Assembly (NCBI GenBank): GCA_963824085.1
Contig: CAWGNT010000025.1
Span: 1 to 57,635 of the forward strand
Length of the DNA: 57,635 nucleotides
Source: JARRNE01 sp963824085
GTDB lineage: Bacteria; Pseudomonadota; Gammaproteobacteria; Chromatiales; Chromatiaceae
Reading direction: 5' to 3'
Part shown: positions 18,408 through 26,111 of the stretch, one piece after another
How positions within the stretch are numbered: the stretch's first letter is position 1
Layout: each line of letters starts with the position of its first letter
Translations under genes and position numbers: made by a program
Notes under the pieces: generated by a model
Database searches by the model: none
Told to the model about the DNA's origin: nothing
Seen by the model: the letters and a program-made list of their open reading frames with translations, nothing else

Positions 18408-18995
18408 CTACCGGTCTTTGTATCGATTCCAAAAACAGATGATGTTTTCAAGCATTGGAATTGAGTCTGGAATCAAACCAGTACCGTAATGTGGATTGTA
18501 TTTTTCTACATAATTTCTTGTGGCATCGTAAGCGTACGATGCAGCGATATCCGTTTGCGATAAAAGACACTGCAGTATATTTTCTAAAATCAATAGCTCT
18601 GTACTGTTTATAATTCTGACCGTTGCCCATTTGACTCTTTTGTATTGATCTTGAAAATCCTTGAGTTGCGATAATGTTGCTTTCGCTACGATTATGTTTG
18701 TATTGCTACCGTCTCTCGCGACATTTTCAATAACGAGATACGCCTCTTGAATCAGTTTAATTATTTTCTCTACGTTGTCTTTTTCCGCGTGAATTTTTGC
18801 GTTATCCATTACTAAAGATGCCAAATATACGCAATATTGTTTTCTATAATCTTCATCCCTGCAAAGACTCTTCATGCTTGTCAGTTTTGTTATAGAATAA
18901 TAGTTGCTATTTCCTTGCCGAAGATCTTCCAATGCATCTTCGAGTTTTTGCACCCTGCGAATATTTTCCCGCGACAAGGGATTGCTTATAGGCAT
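18408..18995 (-). CDS. Hypothetical AT-rich helical protein
   Basis: 195 aa, no family recognised. Composition is dominated by Ile, Asn, Lys and Tyr and the DNA is strikingly AT-rich next to GC-rich neighbours, which indicates recent transfer. Predicted to be almost entirely alpha-helical (KLEDALEDLRQGNSNYY, then DNVEKIIKLIQEAYLVIEN) with no signal peptide and no membrane segment. It lies between TA-like pairs and a RAYT gene in the accessory island, so a defence or TA role is possible but unsupported. Confidence 0.7.
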   Translation of the reverse strand: MPISNPLSRENIRRVQKLEDALEDLRQGNSNYYSITKLTSMKSLCRDEDYRKQYCVYLASLVMDNAKIHAEKDNVEKIIKLIQEAYLVIENVARDGSNTNIIVAKATLSQLKDFQDQYKRVKWATVRIINSTELLILENILQCLLSQTDIAASYAYDATRNYVEKYNPHYGTGLIPDSIPMLENIICFWNRYKDR

Positions 18996-19030
18996 GAGGC
19001 AATTTCTGCAGCTAACGTTTTAGGGGCAAA

Positions 19031-19061
19031 AGGCAAGAAGGGGCCAGGCTCGTATTTCTGC
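19031..19061. repeat. 31-bp repeat, copy 1 (RAYT right flank)
   Basis: Runs AGGCAAGAAGGGGCCAGGCT then CGTATTTCTGC, and recurs with one mismatch at 20487-20517. Its AGGGGCCAGGCTCG core also occurs inverted at about 19826-19840, so the RAYT gene sits between inverted copies. Confidence 0.65.
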
Positions 19062-19070
19062 GGATCTCTT

Positions 19071-19805
19071 TCAGATCGGAAGCTCCTGCTGCCGCTTGTC
19101 CGCGAGCCGCTCCTCCGGCGGCTCCTTCTTCGGCCGGCCGCGCTTGCGCGGTTCGCGCCGCTGGCCCGTCACCGCCTCGATCTCGGCGTAAAAGCGGTCG
19201 TTGCCCAGCGGCTGATTTTGATTGAGCGCCAGTCGCAGATCGGCGAGCGGCGCGTCCGCCAGGGCGATACGGAACAGGTTTCGGTAGGCTTCCAAGCGCT
19301 CGCCCGGCTCGGGCCCGAGGGCCAGATACAGGGGATGAGGGGTCAGGATCGGGTTCGGCTCGCCCAAGGCATTGGCGCGGTAGCTCGACCAGGAATATTC
19401 GGCCGGGTCCGCCACCATGCCGGCGCGTACCGGATTGAGCTCGATATAGCGCTGGCAGAGCAGCAGATAGGTTTCGGCCTGGACCAGCGAGGATTTGTAG
19501 CGGCTGTCCCAGAGCGTGCCGGTGCGCCCGTAAGCGCGGTTGATGTGCTGCACGTAGCGCCGGCCCACCGCGATCGGCACCCGGGGAACCGCGTTGGCGT
19601 CCTGCGGGGTAAGCAGCGGGGGCACGTGGTTGGTCATCAGCACGTAGGCGTGCAGGCGGCAGCCCTCCCGCCGCAGGGCCTCGTGCAGCCAGCCGAGGTA
19701 GGCGTGCCGATCCTGGTCGTCGAAGAAGCAGGCACCGCGGTTGTGACCCCGCTGCACAATATGCACGGGCACCCAGTCGAGATGAACGCGCGGACGGCGC
19801 GGCAT
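19071..19805 (-). CDS. REP-associated tyrosine transposase (RAYT) with altered HUH motif
   Basis: 244-aa Y1-transposase-family protein. The start MPRRPRVHLDWVPVHIVQRG at 19805 is typical and downstream of an unrelated longer frame. Conserved parts include HAYVLMTNH, the tyrosine region GRTGTLWDSRYKSS and ELNPVRAGMV. RAYTs normally have a metal-binding H-x-H in TNHVHLLL; here it reads NHVPPLL, so the second His is Pro62 and the next Leu is Pro. Catalysis is probably lost although the frame is intact. A basic tail (RKRGRPKKEPPEE) is present. Inverted copies of a REP-like sequence flank it. Confidence 0.85.
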   Translation of the reverse strand: MPRRPRVHLDWVPVHIVQRGHNRGACFFDDQDRHAYLGWLHEALRREGCRLHAYVLMTNHVPPLLTPQDANAVPRVPIAVGRRYVQHINRAYGRTGTLWDSRYKSSLVQAETYLLLCQRYIELNPVRAGMVADPAEYSWSSYRANALGEPNPILTPHPLYLALGPEPGERLEAYRNLFRIALADAPLADLRLALNQNQPLGNDRFYAEIEAVTGQRREPRKRGRPKKEPPEERLADKRQQELPI

Positions 19806-19866
19806 GCAAGCAGTCGAGCAGAATTCGAGCCTGGCCCCCTTTCCCGGCCCCCGCGTGAGGCCATTG

Positions 19867-20118
19867 CTAGCCATTCTGCGCCAGCTCTTCACGAATGATC
19901 TGGCGCACGACCTCCGCGGTAAGAGGCGCCGCATCAATTCCCAGGTGCGCCCGTAGCGCCTCGTTGATCAGAGTTTGATAGCCCTTGCCCGTTTGCTCGG
20001 AAAGGGCTTTGAACCGCTCGATCACGAGGTCATCCAGGTAGATGGTGATGCGGCTCTTCCCCGCAGAGGGCAGGACCGCGCCCCGCTTGGCATGGGAGAA
20101 GTCATAGGTCTTGCTCAT
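19867..20118 (-). CDS. brnA: BrnA family antitoxin
   Basis: 83 aa. An N-terminal toxin-wrapping segment is followed by a ribbon-helix-helix DNA-binding region with SRITIYLDDLVIERFKAL and YQTLINEALRAHLG. BrnA neutralises BrnT and represses the brnTA promoter. It overlaps the 3' end of the upstream brnT by 17 bp in the usual toxin-first order, so the pair is one transcription unit. Confidence 0.88.
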   Translation of the reverse strand: MSKTYDFSHAKRGAVLPSAGKSRITIYLDDLVIERFKALSEQTGKGYQTLINEALRAHLGIDAAPLTAEVVRQIIREELAQNG

Positions 20119-20401
20119 AAGCTCGCACTTCCTTGGGGTCGGGTTTGCGGACCGAGATCAGGCGCACGCCCTCCGCCCGGTAGCTGTAGACAACCACGTG
20201 TAGTTGGCCGAAGACGTTCATGCCGATGCTGACGAAGCGTTGCTCGCCCTCGGCAGTCGCATCTTCGACGGTGAGGGCCAGCGGGTCATTGAGCACGCCG
20301 TCCCCTTCCGTGTGCGAAATCACGTGCTTACGAAGGTTAGCGGCGTTCTTGCTCGGGTCAAAAGCGCTGTCCACCCCCCATAGCGTATGCACGGAATGCA
20401 T
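20102..20401 (-). CDS. brnT: BrnT family toxin (RelE-fold ribonuclease)
   Basis: 99 aa from the ATG at 20401; a GTG at codon 10 or so (VDSAFDPSKNAANLRKH) would give a more typical start. BrnT hallmarks are FDPSKNAANLRKH, LNDPLALTVED and a final VRLISVRKPDPKEVRAYE. These toxins are RNases related to RelE. The toxin-antitoxin order and overlap with brnA are canonical. A REP-like repeat lies just upstream (20487-20517). Confidence 0.88.
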   Translation of the reverse strand: MHSVHTLWGVDSAFDPSKNAANLRKHVISHTEGDGVLNDPLALTVEDATAEGEQRFVSIGMNVFGQLHVVVYSYRAEGVRLISVRKPDPKEVRAYEQDL

Positions 20402-20486
20402 ACAAAACAACCTACCTAGCGCTGGCTTGGTCCGGCCTCCGGCGCAGGGACTCCGGTTACCCGGAGCCCCCACCACAGGCAAAAAG

Positions 20487-20517
20487 AGGCAAAAAGGGGC
20501 CAGGCTCGTATTTCTGC
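20487..20517. repeat. 31-bp repeat, copy 2 (upstream of brnT)
   Basis: Same sequence as 19031-19061 apart from one base (AGGCAAAAAGGGGCCAGGCT then CGTATTTCTGC), in the same orientation. The two copies bracket the RAYT gene and the brnTA pair. Confidence 0.65.
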
Positions 20518-20619
20518 TTATGGAGAGCCATAGCACCGAAATTATGTGCAGTAAACTTCGCACCGAGGGTGGACGAAGAGGCTGAGATGATGAGCTATTC
20601 TGCGGCCCGTGGAGGGTCA

Positions 20620-20662
20620 CTTCACATAATCGGGTACTTCACATTCCATTATTTATGTGAAG
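20620..20662. repeat. Inverted repeat CTTCACATAA / TTATGTGAAG
   Basis: A 10-bp perfect inverted repeat, arms at 20620-20629 and 20653-20662, with a further direct CTTCACAT inside. It lies immediately beyond the end of the IS66 remnant and could be a terminal repeat of a mobile element; the element is not identified. Confidence 0.4.
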
Positions 20663-20667
20663 CGTAA

Positions 20668-20862
20668 CTACTCACCCGCCTCCGCATAGATCTGGCCAGA
20701 AAGGGCCATCTGGATGGCGACCAGCGGGTTGTATCCGCGGTTGGCCATGGTCTGGAGGTAGCTGGAGATGCGGCAATAGGCCTCGGCGTAGTGGCGGGTT
20801 CGGAAGCAACCGGACACCTTCTGCTTGACCTTGCTCATGCGCAGGTCCCGTTCGGCCCGATT
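20668..20862 (-). pseudogene. C-terminal remnant of an IS66-family transposase
   Basis: The frame reads NNRAERDLRMSKVKQKVSGC, then FRTRHYAEAYCRISSYLQTM and GYNPLVAIQMALSG, the end of the IS66 DDE transposase (TnpC). Only about 65 of some 500 residues remain, cut off where the relE gene ends. A mobile-element scar inside the TA island. Confidence 0.75.
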
Positions 20863-20863
20863 G

Positions 20864-21127
20864 TTAGCTGCTATTGTAGACTGCAGACCGATGGCCAACT
20901 TTGACGACCATTACGATGAGCTCGTCTTCGCGGATTTCATAGACAATTCGGAAGACTCCCTGTCGAACCCGATAGCGTTCTTGCGCGGAAAGCTTTACGC
21001 ACCCCTCTCCGCGTGGATCATCACGCAAAGCCTCAATCCGTTTCAGGATACGTGCAACATCCTTCTTTGGAATGTTCCGGAGATCTTTCGCGACCGATTT
21101 CTTGAATACCAGCTCATAACTTGCCAT
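20864..21127 (-). CDS. RelE/ParE-family toxin
   Basis: 87 aa. MASYELVFKKSVAKDLRNIP, a helical hairpin with ILKRIEALRDDPRGEG, then ERYRVRQGVFRIVYEIRED are the standard RelE/ParE fold. The positively charged R-x-x-x-G-x-x-R-I-V-Y segment suggests an mRNA-cleaving RelE rather than a gyrase-targeting ParE, but this is not decisive. It is downstream of its antitoxin with a 14-bp overlap. Confidence 0.9.
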   Translation of the reverse strand: MASYELVFKKSVAKDLRNIPKKDVARILKRIEALRDDPRGEGCVKLSAQERYRVRQGVFRIVYEIREDELIVMVVKVGHRSAVYNSS

Positions 21128-21338
21128 GCGATTTCAGATCTTTCAGCAGGGCCTCGTAGCTCAGCGTTGGCTCTTCGGCACGCTCTTCGAACACGCTCAA
21201 ATCTTCTGCATCTTCACGCAACGCTAAACGAACCGCCTCGTTCACCACCTCGGACAATGATTGGTGGGTGTTTGCCGCTTTAACCCGCAAGGCGTGATGA
21301 ATCTCAGGTTCGAAGTAAATCGTTGATCTTTTGGACAT
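21114..21338 (-). CDS. Ribbon-helix-helix antitoxin
   Basis: 74 aa from MSKRSTIYFEPEIHHALRVK (start at 21338, three codons inside the open frame). The N-terminal RHH region has SLSEVVNEAVRLAL as its DNA-contacting helix pair; the acidic C-terminus (EDAEDLSVFEERAEEP) would wrap the toxin. It overlaps relE by 14 bp in antitoxin-first order, and probably autoregulates the operon. Confidence 0.88.
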   Translation of the reverse strand: MSKRSTIYFEPEIHHALRVKAANTHQSLSEVVNEAVRLALREDAEDLSVFEERAEEPTLSYEALLKDLKSHGKL

Positions 21339-21479
21339 TTCTCTCATGACACCGCACCTCCGAGCTTGAAGATAACGTTATGACGCTAAAACGTCAACCG
21401 TGGCCTTCTGCAGCTAACGCCAGCGGTAACATGCAAGCGCAGCAAGCAGCAAGCGCAGAGCAAGGCAGCAAGCGCAGGG

Positions 21480-22259
21480 TCAGGTCTTGACTGTTGCCTC
21501 GGTCGCGTCGCGATCCCGGGATTGTCCGCGGACAATCCGGCTGACACGTGACAGGTGTAAGCCAAAGTAGTCACCGATCTCCTGCATCGTGTACCCTCCG
21601 CTGGCGTAGGCCGCCTTGATCGCTTCATTTCGGTGCGCGTGCGCCTGGTCATAGTCATGCAACGGGCGCGGGACCGGTCGCCTCCTTGCCTGAGGCACCT
21701 CGCGTAGGTCCAGTCGCGAAGGGACCCTCGACTGCATGGACTCAACAAACGTGTCGGTGCCAAGGAAGACCTGCCGCTTGATGTTCTCCCAGGGTGACGG
21801 CTCGCCGGGGTGCATCGTCGCGGGTCATGGCTCGATAGCTGCTCCACGGGTAATCTCCGGCGGACGCAACCATGTGCGCGCGCACCGGGTTGAGGACCCC
21901 GTATCGGGCCAGCTCAAGCAAATAGGTCTCCTTCTGGACCAGGATCGCCTTGTAGCGCCCCTGGAAGACATGACCGACCCGCTGATGGATCCGGTTGAAC
22001 CGCTGTGTGTATAGACGCCGTTGAGCTCGCGCATCCCCTTGGCCAGATTGCCGTCCGGCGTCTGGACCAGGAGATGATAATGGTTGGTCATCAGGCAGTA
22101 GGCATGGATGACCCAGTTGAACCGCTCCCACACGCCCGCCAGCACGTCGAAAAACACCGGCCGGTCACCGTCGCCCCGGAAGATCGCCTCGCGCCCGTCA
22201 CCGCGTGAAGTGACGTGATAAAGCGCGCCGGCAAACTCGAGTCGCAAAGGCCTCGCCAT
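21480..22259 (-). pseudogene. RAYT (Y1) transposase broken by two frameshifts
   Basis: Starts MARPLRLEFAGALYHVTSRG with an intact HUH motif, LMTNHYHLLVQTP. The frame breaks near 22010, where an ACACACAG tract seems to carry an extra CA; the next frame supplies QRFNRIHQRVGHVFQGRYK and LNPVRAHMVAS. It breaks again near 21800, after which NEAIKAAYASGGYTMQEIGD supplies the C-terminal helix-turn-helix. All parts of a full-length RAYT are present in order, so this is a recently decayed copy. Confidence 0.8.
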
Positions 22260-22639
22260 GACCGGAACGGTAGGTCAAAACCGGCAAGAGTCAAGACCCG
22301 CAGCACGGAGCTGCAAGAGGTGGATCACCAAAACTTGAGCTTCTGGGCCGCCGGGAACAACAAGCAGGCGGGGCTCGGTCTGATGGAACGCCAACGCGTG
22401 AAGGTCTGGACGCGCAAGGCGTACGACCAATTCGATGCGCTGGGAGCGTCACTGTTCTGCCGGCCCGTCGCCGGGCAGACGCGAGCCGAGCAAGAGGTTG
22501 TCGAGCCAGCTGCCGAGCCGGTCGTCGAACCCGTCATCTAGCCTCGACTTCCGGTCCCGGTCATACGGCGTCGAGTCGTGGACCGGACATTGACCGGTGA
22601 AGGTTACCCGCCGCGAGCCACGCCCGTGACGGGCGACCG
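22260..22639. other. Intergenic region without a supported gene
   Basis: About 380 bp between the RAYT pseudogene and the ADP-ribosylglycohydrolase gene, GC-rich. A short plus-strand frame (22384-22541) has no recognisable family or ribosome-binding site. It marks the right edge of the accessory island. Confidence 0.4.
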
Positions 22640-23605
22640 TCAAGCGGTTTCCGCCGGCTTCTCGCCCAGAAAGTGCGGCGAGAGGGCGACCAGCTGCTTG
22701 GCCTGCTCGACGCATGCCTTCATGACGGCGCGGTCCAAGGTACGCATCCAGCGCCGGGGGATGGCGCCCACTCCATAGAACGCACCCGCGATCATGCCCA
22801 GGATGGCGCCGGTCGTGTCCGCGTCGCCGCCGCGATTCACGACGTCGATCAAAGCGGCCTCGAAATCGGTGGTGGCGAACAGGGACTGAAAGACGGCGCG
22901 CAGGGTTTCGACGATGTAGCCCCCCGGGTTTTCCATGCGCTTGCGGTCGTAGCCGTACCTGGCGTCTTCCGCCACCAGGGACTCGGTCAGCTCCTTGAGA
23001 TCGGCCTTCGTCCCGCCAAGGAGGGCAGCCTGAACCATCCGGATGACGGTCAAAGTCCCGGCGTCAGCCAGTGCGTTGTGGTGCGTGACATGCGCCTGGG
23101 CCCGATTCGCCGCCCTCACCACATCCGCCTCCGCCCCGAGGGTGAACAGGGCGATCGGCAGGCAACGCATACAGGTGCCGTTTCCGGCATCGTACTCGTG
23201 CTCAGGCATCTCCGTATTCCCGGTCTGGCGGTAACGTGCGATACCTCGCCGAACCGTGTGGCCAATGTCCACCGGTTTGCCGCGCATCCACTCGCTGAAG
23301 GCCTCGGCCACCGCCGCGGGCTCCACTCGCCTGCGAGCAACGATGGTGCGGCCGAGCACCAGATTCATCTCGGTGTCGTCGGTGACCTGCCCCGACCTCA
23401 GGCGCAGCCAGCCGCCGCCAAGCATGTCTCTGTGCTCGCCGCAGGTCGCCCGGATCTCGCCTGGCGTCAGGAGCTCCACCGTCGCGCCAAGCGCGTCGCC
23501 AGCCGCAAGGCCCACGTATGCGCCGACGGCGCGCCGCTGCAGATCGCTGCCGAGGCGGGGTCCTACCGCCGCCTGTAATTCACTCGTCGGGTCCGAAACA
23601 AACAC
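22640..23605 (-). CDS. ADP-ribosylglycohydrolase (DraG family)
   Basis: 321 aa starting at a GTG. It carries the binuclear-Mn site of the family: TDDTEMNLVLG near residue 76 and GGDADTTGAILGMIAGA near residue 266. Proteins of this type remove ADP-ribose from arginine; the founding member DraG reactivates nitrogenase Fe protein. The upstream gene is nifQ-like and overlaps it by 26 bp, which favours a nitrogenase-related role, but draT is not visible here, so the substrate remains open. Confidence 0.88.
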   Translation of the reverse strand: MFVSDPTSELQAAVGPRLGSDLQRRAVGAYVGLAAGDALGATVELLTPGEIRATCGEHRDMLGGGWLRLRSGQVTDDTEMNLVLGRTIVARRRVEPAAVAEAFSEWMRGKPVDIGHTVRRGIARYRQTGNTEMPEHEYDAGNGTCMRCLPIALFTLGAEADVVRAANRAQAHVTHHNALADAGTLTVIRMVQAALLGGTKADLKELTESLVAEDARYGYDRKRMENPGGYIVETLRAVFQSLFATTDFEAALIDVVNRGGDADTTGAILGMIAGAFYGVGAIPRRWMRTLDRAVMKACVEQAKQLVALSPHFLGEKPAETA

Positions 23606-23936
23606 GGTAGTCGCTGCACACCTCGCAGGACGGGGAGCGGCAAGTATAGACCCCTTCCGCCTCGCACGGCTGTTTGTACAGGAAACGCTTCCACTTCATG
23701 TCCTTGACGTTGCGCGCCGCCAGCGCGGGGAAGTTGCGCCGCATGACGACCGCAAGGTCAGGCCGCGACCACAGTCCGAGGTCGTGCCACAGGTGATCGC
23801 TCGCCATGTTCTCCCGCGGCACCTTCCCCTCGAGCACCGATGGCTCGGTGAGATTGTTCCAGCCCTCCAGCACGTGCCACATGCGGGCTCGGGCGCACCC
23901 TTGTGGACGGCTAGCGAGACGCGGCTCTTCTGCCAT
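23580..23936 (-). CDS. nifQ: NifQ-like protein, N-terminally truncated
   Basis: 118 aa from the ATG at 23936; NifQ is normally about 170-200. The C-terminal half is convincing: HLWHDLGLWSRPDLAVVMRR, NFPALAARNVKDMKWKRFLY and the cluster C-x4-C-x2-C-x5-C in CRSPSCEVC...CFG. NifQ supplies molybdenum to FeMo-co synthesis via an Fe-S cluster on these cysteines. The first part (MAEEPRLASRPQGCARARMW) does not match the family, so the N-terminal domain has been lost or replaced. It overlaps the draG-like gene by 26 bp. Confidence 0.75.
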   Translation of the reverse strand: MAEEPRLASRPQGCARARMWHVLEGWNNLTEPSVLEGKVPRENMASDHLWHDLGLWSRPDLAVVMRRNFPALAARNVKDMKWKRFLYKQPCEAEGVYTCRSPSCEVCSDYRVCFGPDE

Positions 23937-24045
23937 ACTTGACTCGTTGCCGAGATTTTGTCGGCAGCGGTCAGCCTGGGATGCCTGCACCAGGCTGATC
24001 CGCCGCCGTTGCAGGCAAGATAGGGTAGAACCACCCGGAGGAGAG

Positions 24046-24279
24046 ATGGCGCTGAACCAAGCGGAGTTCCGCAGCCGCGTGATGCAAGCACGCATCATGC
24101 AAGGATTGGGAGAGCGTACGGCCTACTGGGAAGGGTACGAGCGAGGACTGAGACGGGCTTTCCTCGGTGACTTGTCGGTCAGTGACGACGAGGACCGCGT
24201 GCTGCGAGGAGCGGCCGTATCCGATGATACGCAGGAGCGCGAACGCGCAGTCGGCTATCATGCAGCGCTCAACCACTGA
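24046..24279 (+). CDS. Small hypothetical protein
   Basis: 77 aa, start ATG 24046 with CGGAGGAGAG immediately upstream, one of the clearest ribosome-binding sites in the region. The sequence is helical and charged (AEFRSRVMQARIMQGLGERT, YWEGYERGLRRAFLG). No family recognised. It diverges from the nifQ-like gene with about 110 bp between and is followed directly by a strong terminator, so it is probably a monocistronic gene. Confidence 0.65.
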   Translation: MALNQAEFRSRVMQARIMQGLGERTAYWEGYERGLRRAFLGDLSVSDDEDRVLRGAAVSDDTQERERAVGYHAALNH

Positions 24280-24298
24280 AACACTTGGACCCGATCCG

Positions 24299-24324
24299 GA
24301 CCCGGCCAGCGCCGGGTCTTTTTT
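24299..24324 (+). terminator. Rho-independent terminator
   Basis: GACCCGGC (24299-24306), loop CAGC, GCCGGGTC (24311-24318), then six T (24319-24324). An 8-bp perfect GC-rich stem with a T-run, placed 19 bp after the stop of the 77-aa gene. Confidence 0.88.
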
Positions 24325-24504
24325 GTTCGGCGTTTGCACAAGAGCGCTCGAACTTCAACGTGGGGAGCGGCGACAGACCAATCGGGAGTCAACGCTCCAC
24401 CGACTCCTCGGCCCGCGCTAAGCCGTTACGCGACGGGGAGGCTGGCTCCAAGAAATCGAAAAAGCGCGTGCGACCGGTATAGTTGGGCCCGGAGGGCTGC
24501 CCTT

Positions 24505-25683
24505 ATGGGAACGAACGACCGCGAGACGACCGCCTCCGTCCGCGATTTCATGACGGCATTCGCCGAGCGCACGGGCCTCACCGGCGAAGGCATCCCCATG
24601 CGCTACCTGTGGACCGACGCCTTCGCCGTCTGCAATTTCCTGGAGCTCGAGCGGCGCACCCACGATAGGTCATACGGAGACCTCGCACTACGCCTCGTCA
24701 ATCAGGTGCACCAGGTGCTCGGGCGGCATAGGGACGACGATCCGCGAACCGGGTGGATCAGCGGTCTCGCTGACGAGATCGGGAGGAAGCACCCGACGAG
24801 AGGAGGCCTGCGCATCGGCAAGCCGCTGAACGAGCGCGCACCCAGTGAGCCGATGGATGAGGATCTGGAGTGGAACAGGGACGGTCAATACTTCCACTAC
24901 CTGACCAAATGGATGCATGCCCTCAGCCGGGCGGCGAGGCTATCGGGTGACGCTCGCTACATTCGGTGGGCGATCGAGCTCGCCGAGACGGCCTACGACC
25001 GATTCACGTACGTCCCCTCTTCCGGCGGTCGGGAGCAGATGCACTGGAAGATGAGCATCGATCTCTCCCGCCCGTTGGTGGAAGCCATGGGGCAGCATGA
25101 CCCATTGGACGGACTGGTCACCTTGATGGAGCTGCGTGCCACGGCCAAGCACTTGCGAGAGCCGACAGCTATCGACTTGGACCCGAAAATCGCAAGCCTG
25201 GCGGCCATGTGCGAAGGCGAAAGCTTGGCTACCGCCGACCCCCTCGGAACCGGGGGCCTTCTCACGGCCATGTACACGCTCATGCAGCTTGAGCTGGCCG
25301 GAGCTGCTGGGCCTGAGGATCTCATCGCAACCCTGGCGGCGGCGGCCCTGCCGGGGCTCGAATACCAAGCGGCCAACCCGGATCTCCTGTCCCAGCCGCC
25401 GGACTACCGGCTCGCATTCCGCGAGCTGGGGCTCTCCATCGGCCTGCGGGCAGCACGGCAGACGCAGAGCCTTTTCGCCCGGAGCTCGGAGGCGTTCCAA
25501 GCGCGCGAGTTGCTGCGCGCCCGTATCGAGGCACTGACGCGCTTTGTGCCGCTGGTAGAAACTATCGAGACATTCTGGCTCGACCCGGCGAACCGGCGGT
25601 CCGGCACCTGGAGAGAGCACGAAGATATCAACGCCGTGATGCTGGCCACCAGCCTTGCGCCCGAGGGTTTCCTTTCGCTTTGA
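24505..25683 (+). CDS. Uncharacterised helical protein, possible six-hairpin (alpha/alpha) toroid
   Basis: 392 aa, cytoplasmic, no named family recognised. The ATG at 24505 follows GGAGGGC; the frame extends upstream to 24334 without similarity to a coding start. It has repeating helical hairpins with conserved aromatic/acidic positions (GIPMRYLWTDAFAVCNFLEL, YFHYLTKWMHALSRAARLSG), a pattern seen in six-hairpin glycosidases and isomerases, so a carbohydrate-related role is conceivable. It stands alone, upstream of the sucrose genes by about 430 bp. Confidence 0.7.
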   Translation: MGTNDRETTASVRDFMTAFAERTGLTGEGIPMRYLWTDAFAVCNFLELERRTHDRSYGDLALRLVNQVHQVLGRHRDDDPRTGWISGLADEIGRKHPTRGGLRIGKPLNERAPSEPMDEDLEWNRDGQYFHYLTKWMHALSRAARLSGDARYIRWAIELAETAYDRFTYVPSSGGREQMHWKMSIDLSRPLVEAMGQHDPLDGLVTLMELRATAKHLREPTAIDLDPKIASLAAMCEGESLATADPLGTGGLLTAMYTLMQLELAGAAGPEDLIATLAAAALPGLEYQAANPDLLSQPPDYRLAFRELGLSIGLRAARQTQSLFARSSEAFQARELLRARIEALTRFVPLVETIETFWLDPANRRSGTWREHEDINAVMLATSLAPEGFLSL

Positions 25684-25931
25684 CGGTCGGAAAACGGGTT
25701 CTGAACAGCCGAGTGAAGGTAGGTCTGACGCGCGCGGCGGCAACCCGAGTGCCGCTCTGTTCGCGGGGCCGCGGTTGAATCAAACGTTCTCGCCAGTAGA
25801 ATTGACGAAGGCAATCGGGTTCCGGGGAGCAACTCGCCCCACTCCACCTCGGGCGCAGACTGCTCCCGCGACCGAGTGCGGGGTCATCGGCAGCCGCGCT
25901 CGGACCTGACGAATATACGTTTCGCACTTGG

Positions 25932-26072
25932 ATTTTTTCCGCGGCCGGGTTGCACCCGCCGAGGGACGCCGTAAATACATCCCTGTAGGCTTGACGGCAG
26001 CCTCCCTGCTGCCGACACCCCAGAGGGGTGCAACCCGGCCCCTTCGGCGGAGAACGGAAAAAGCCACGTGAG
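25932..26072. repeat. Palindromic dispersed repeat, copy 1
   Basis: About 140 bp upstream of the fructokinase gene. Outer T-run/A-run ends enclose a perfect 15-bp arm pair (GGCCGGGTTGCACCC 25943-25957 with GGGTGCAACCCGGCC 26026-26040) and an inner hairpin CGGCAGC-CTCCCT-GCTGCCG (25995-26014). Copy 2 is at 40231-40378 and differs by compensatory changes in the stems. Confidence 0.8.
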
Positions 26073-26111
26073 CCGTGTATAACAACCACCCCAGTCGCTT
26101 CGCCAACCATC

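Noticed and set aside
23580..24098. Gene next to draG read as draT (ADP-ribosyltransferase)
   Set aside because: The sequence has the NifQ cysteine pattern and NifQ C-terminal signature, and lacks an ADP-ribosyltransferase domain.
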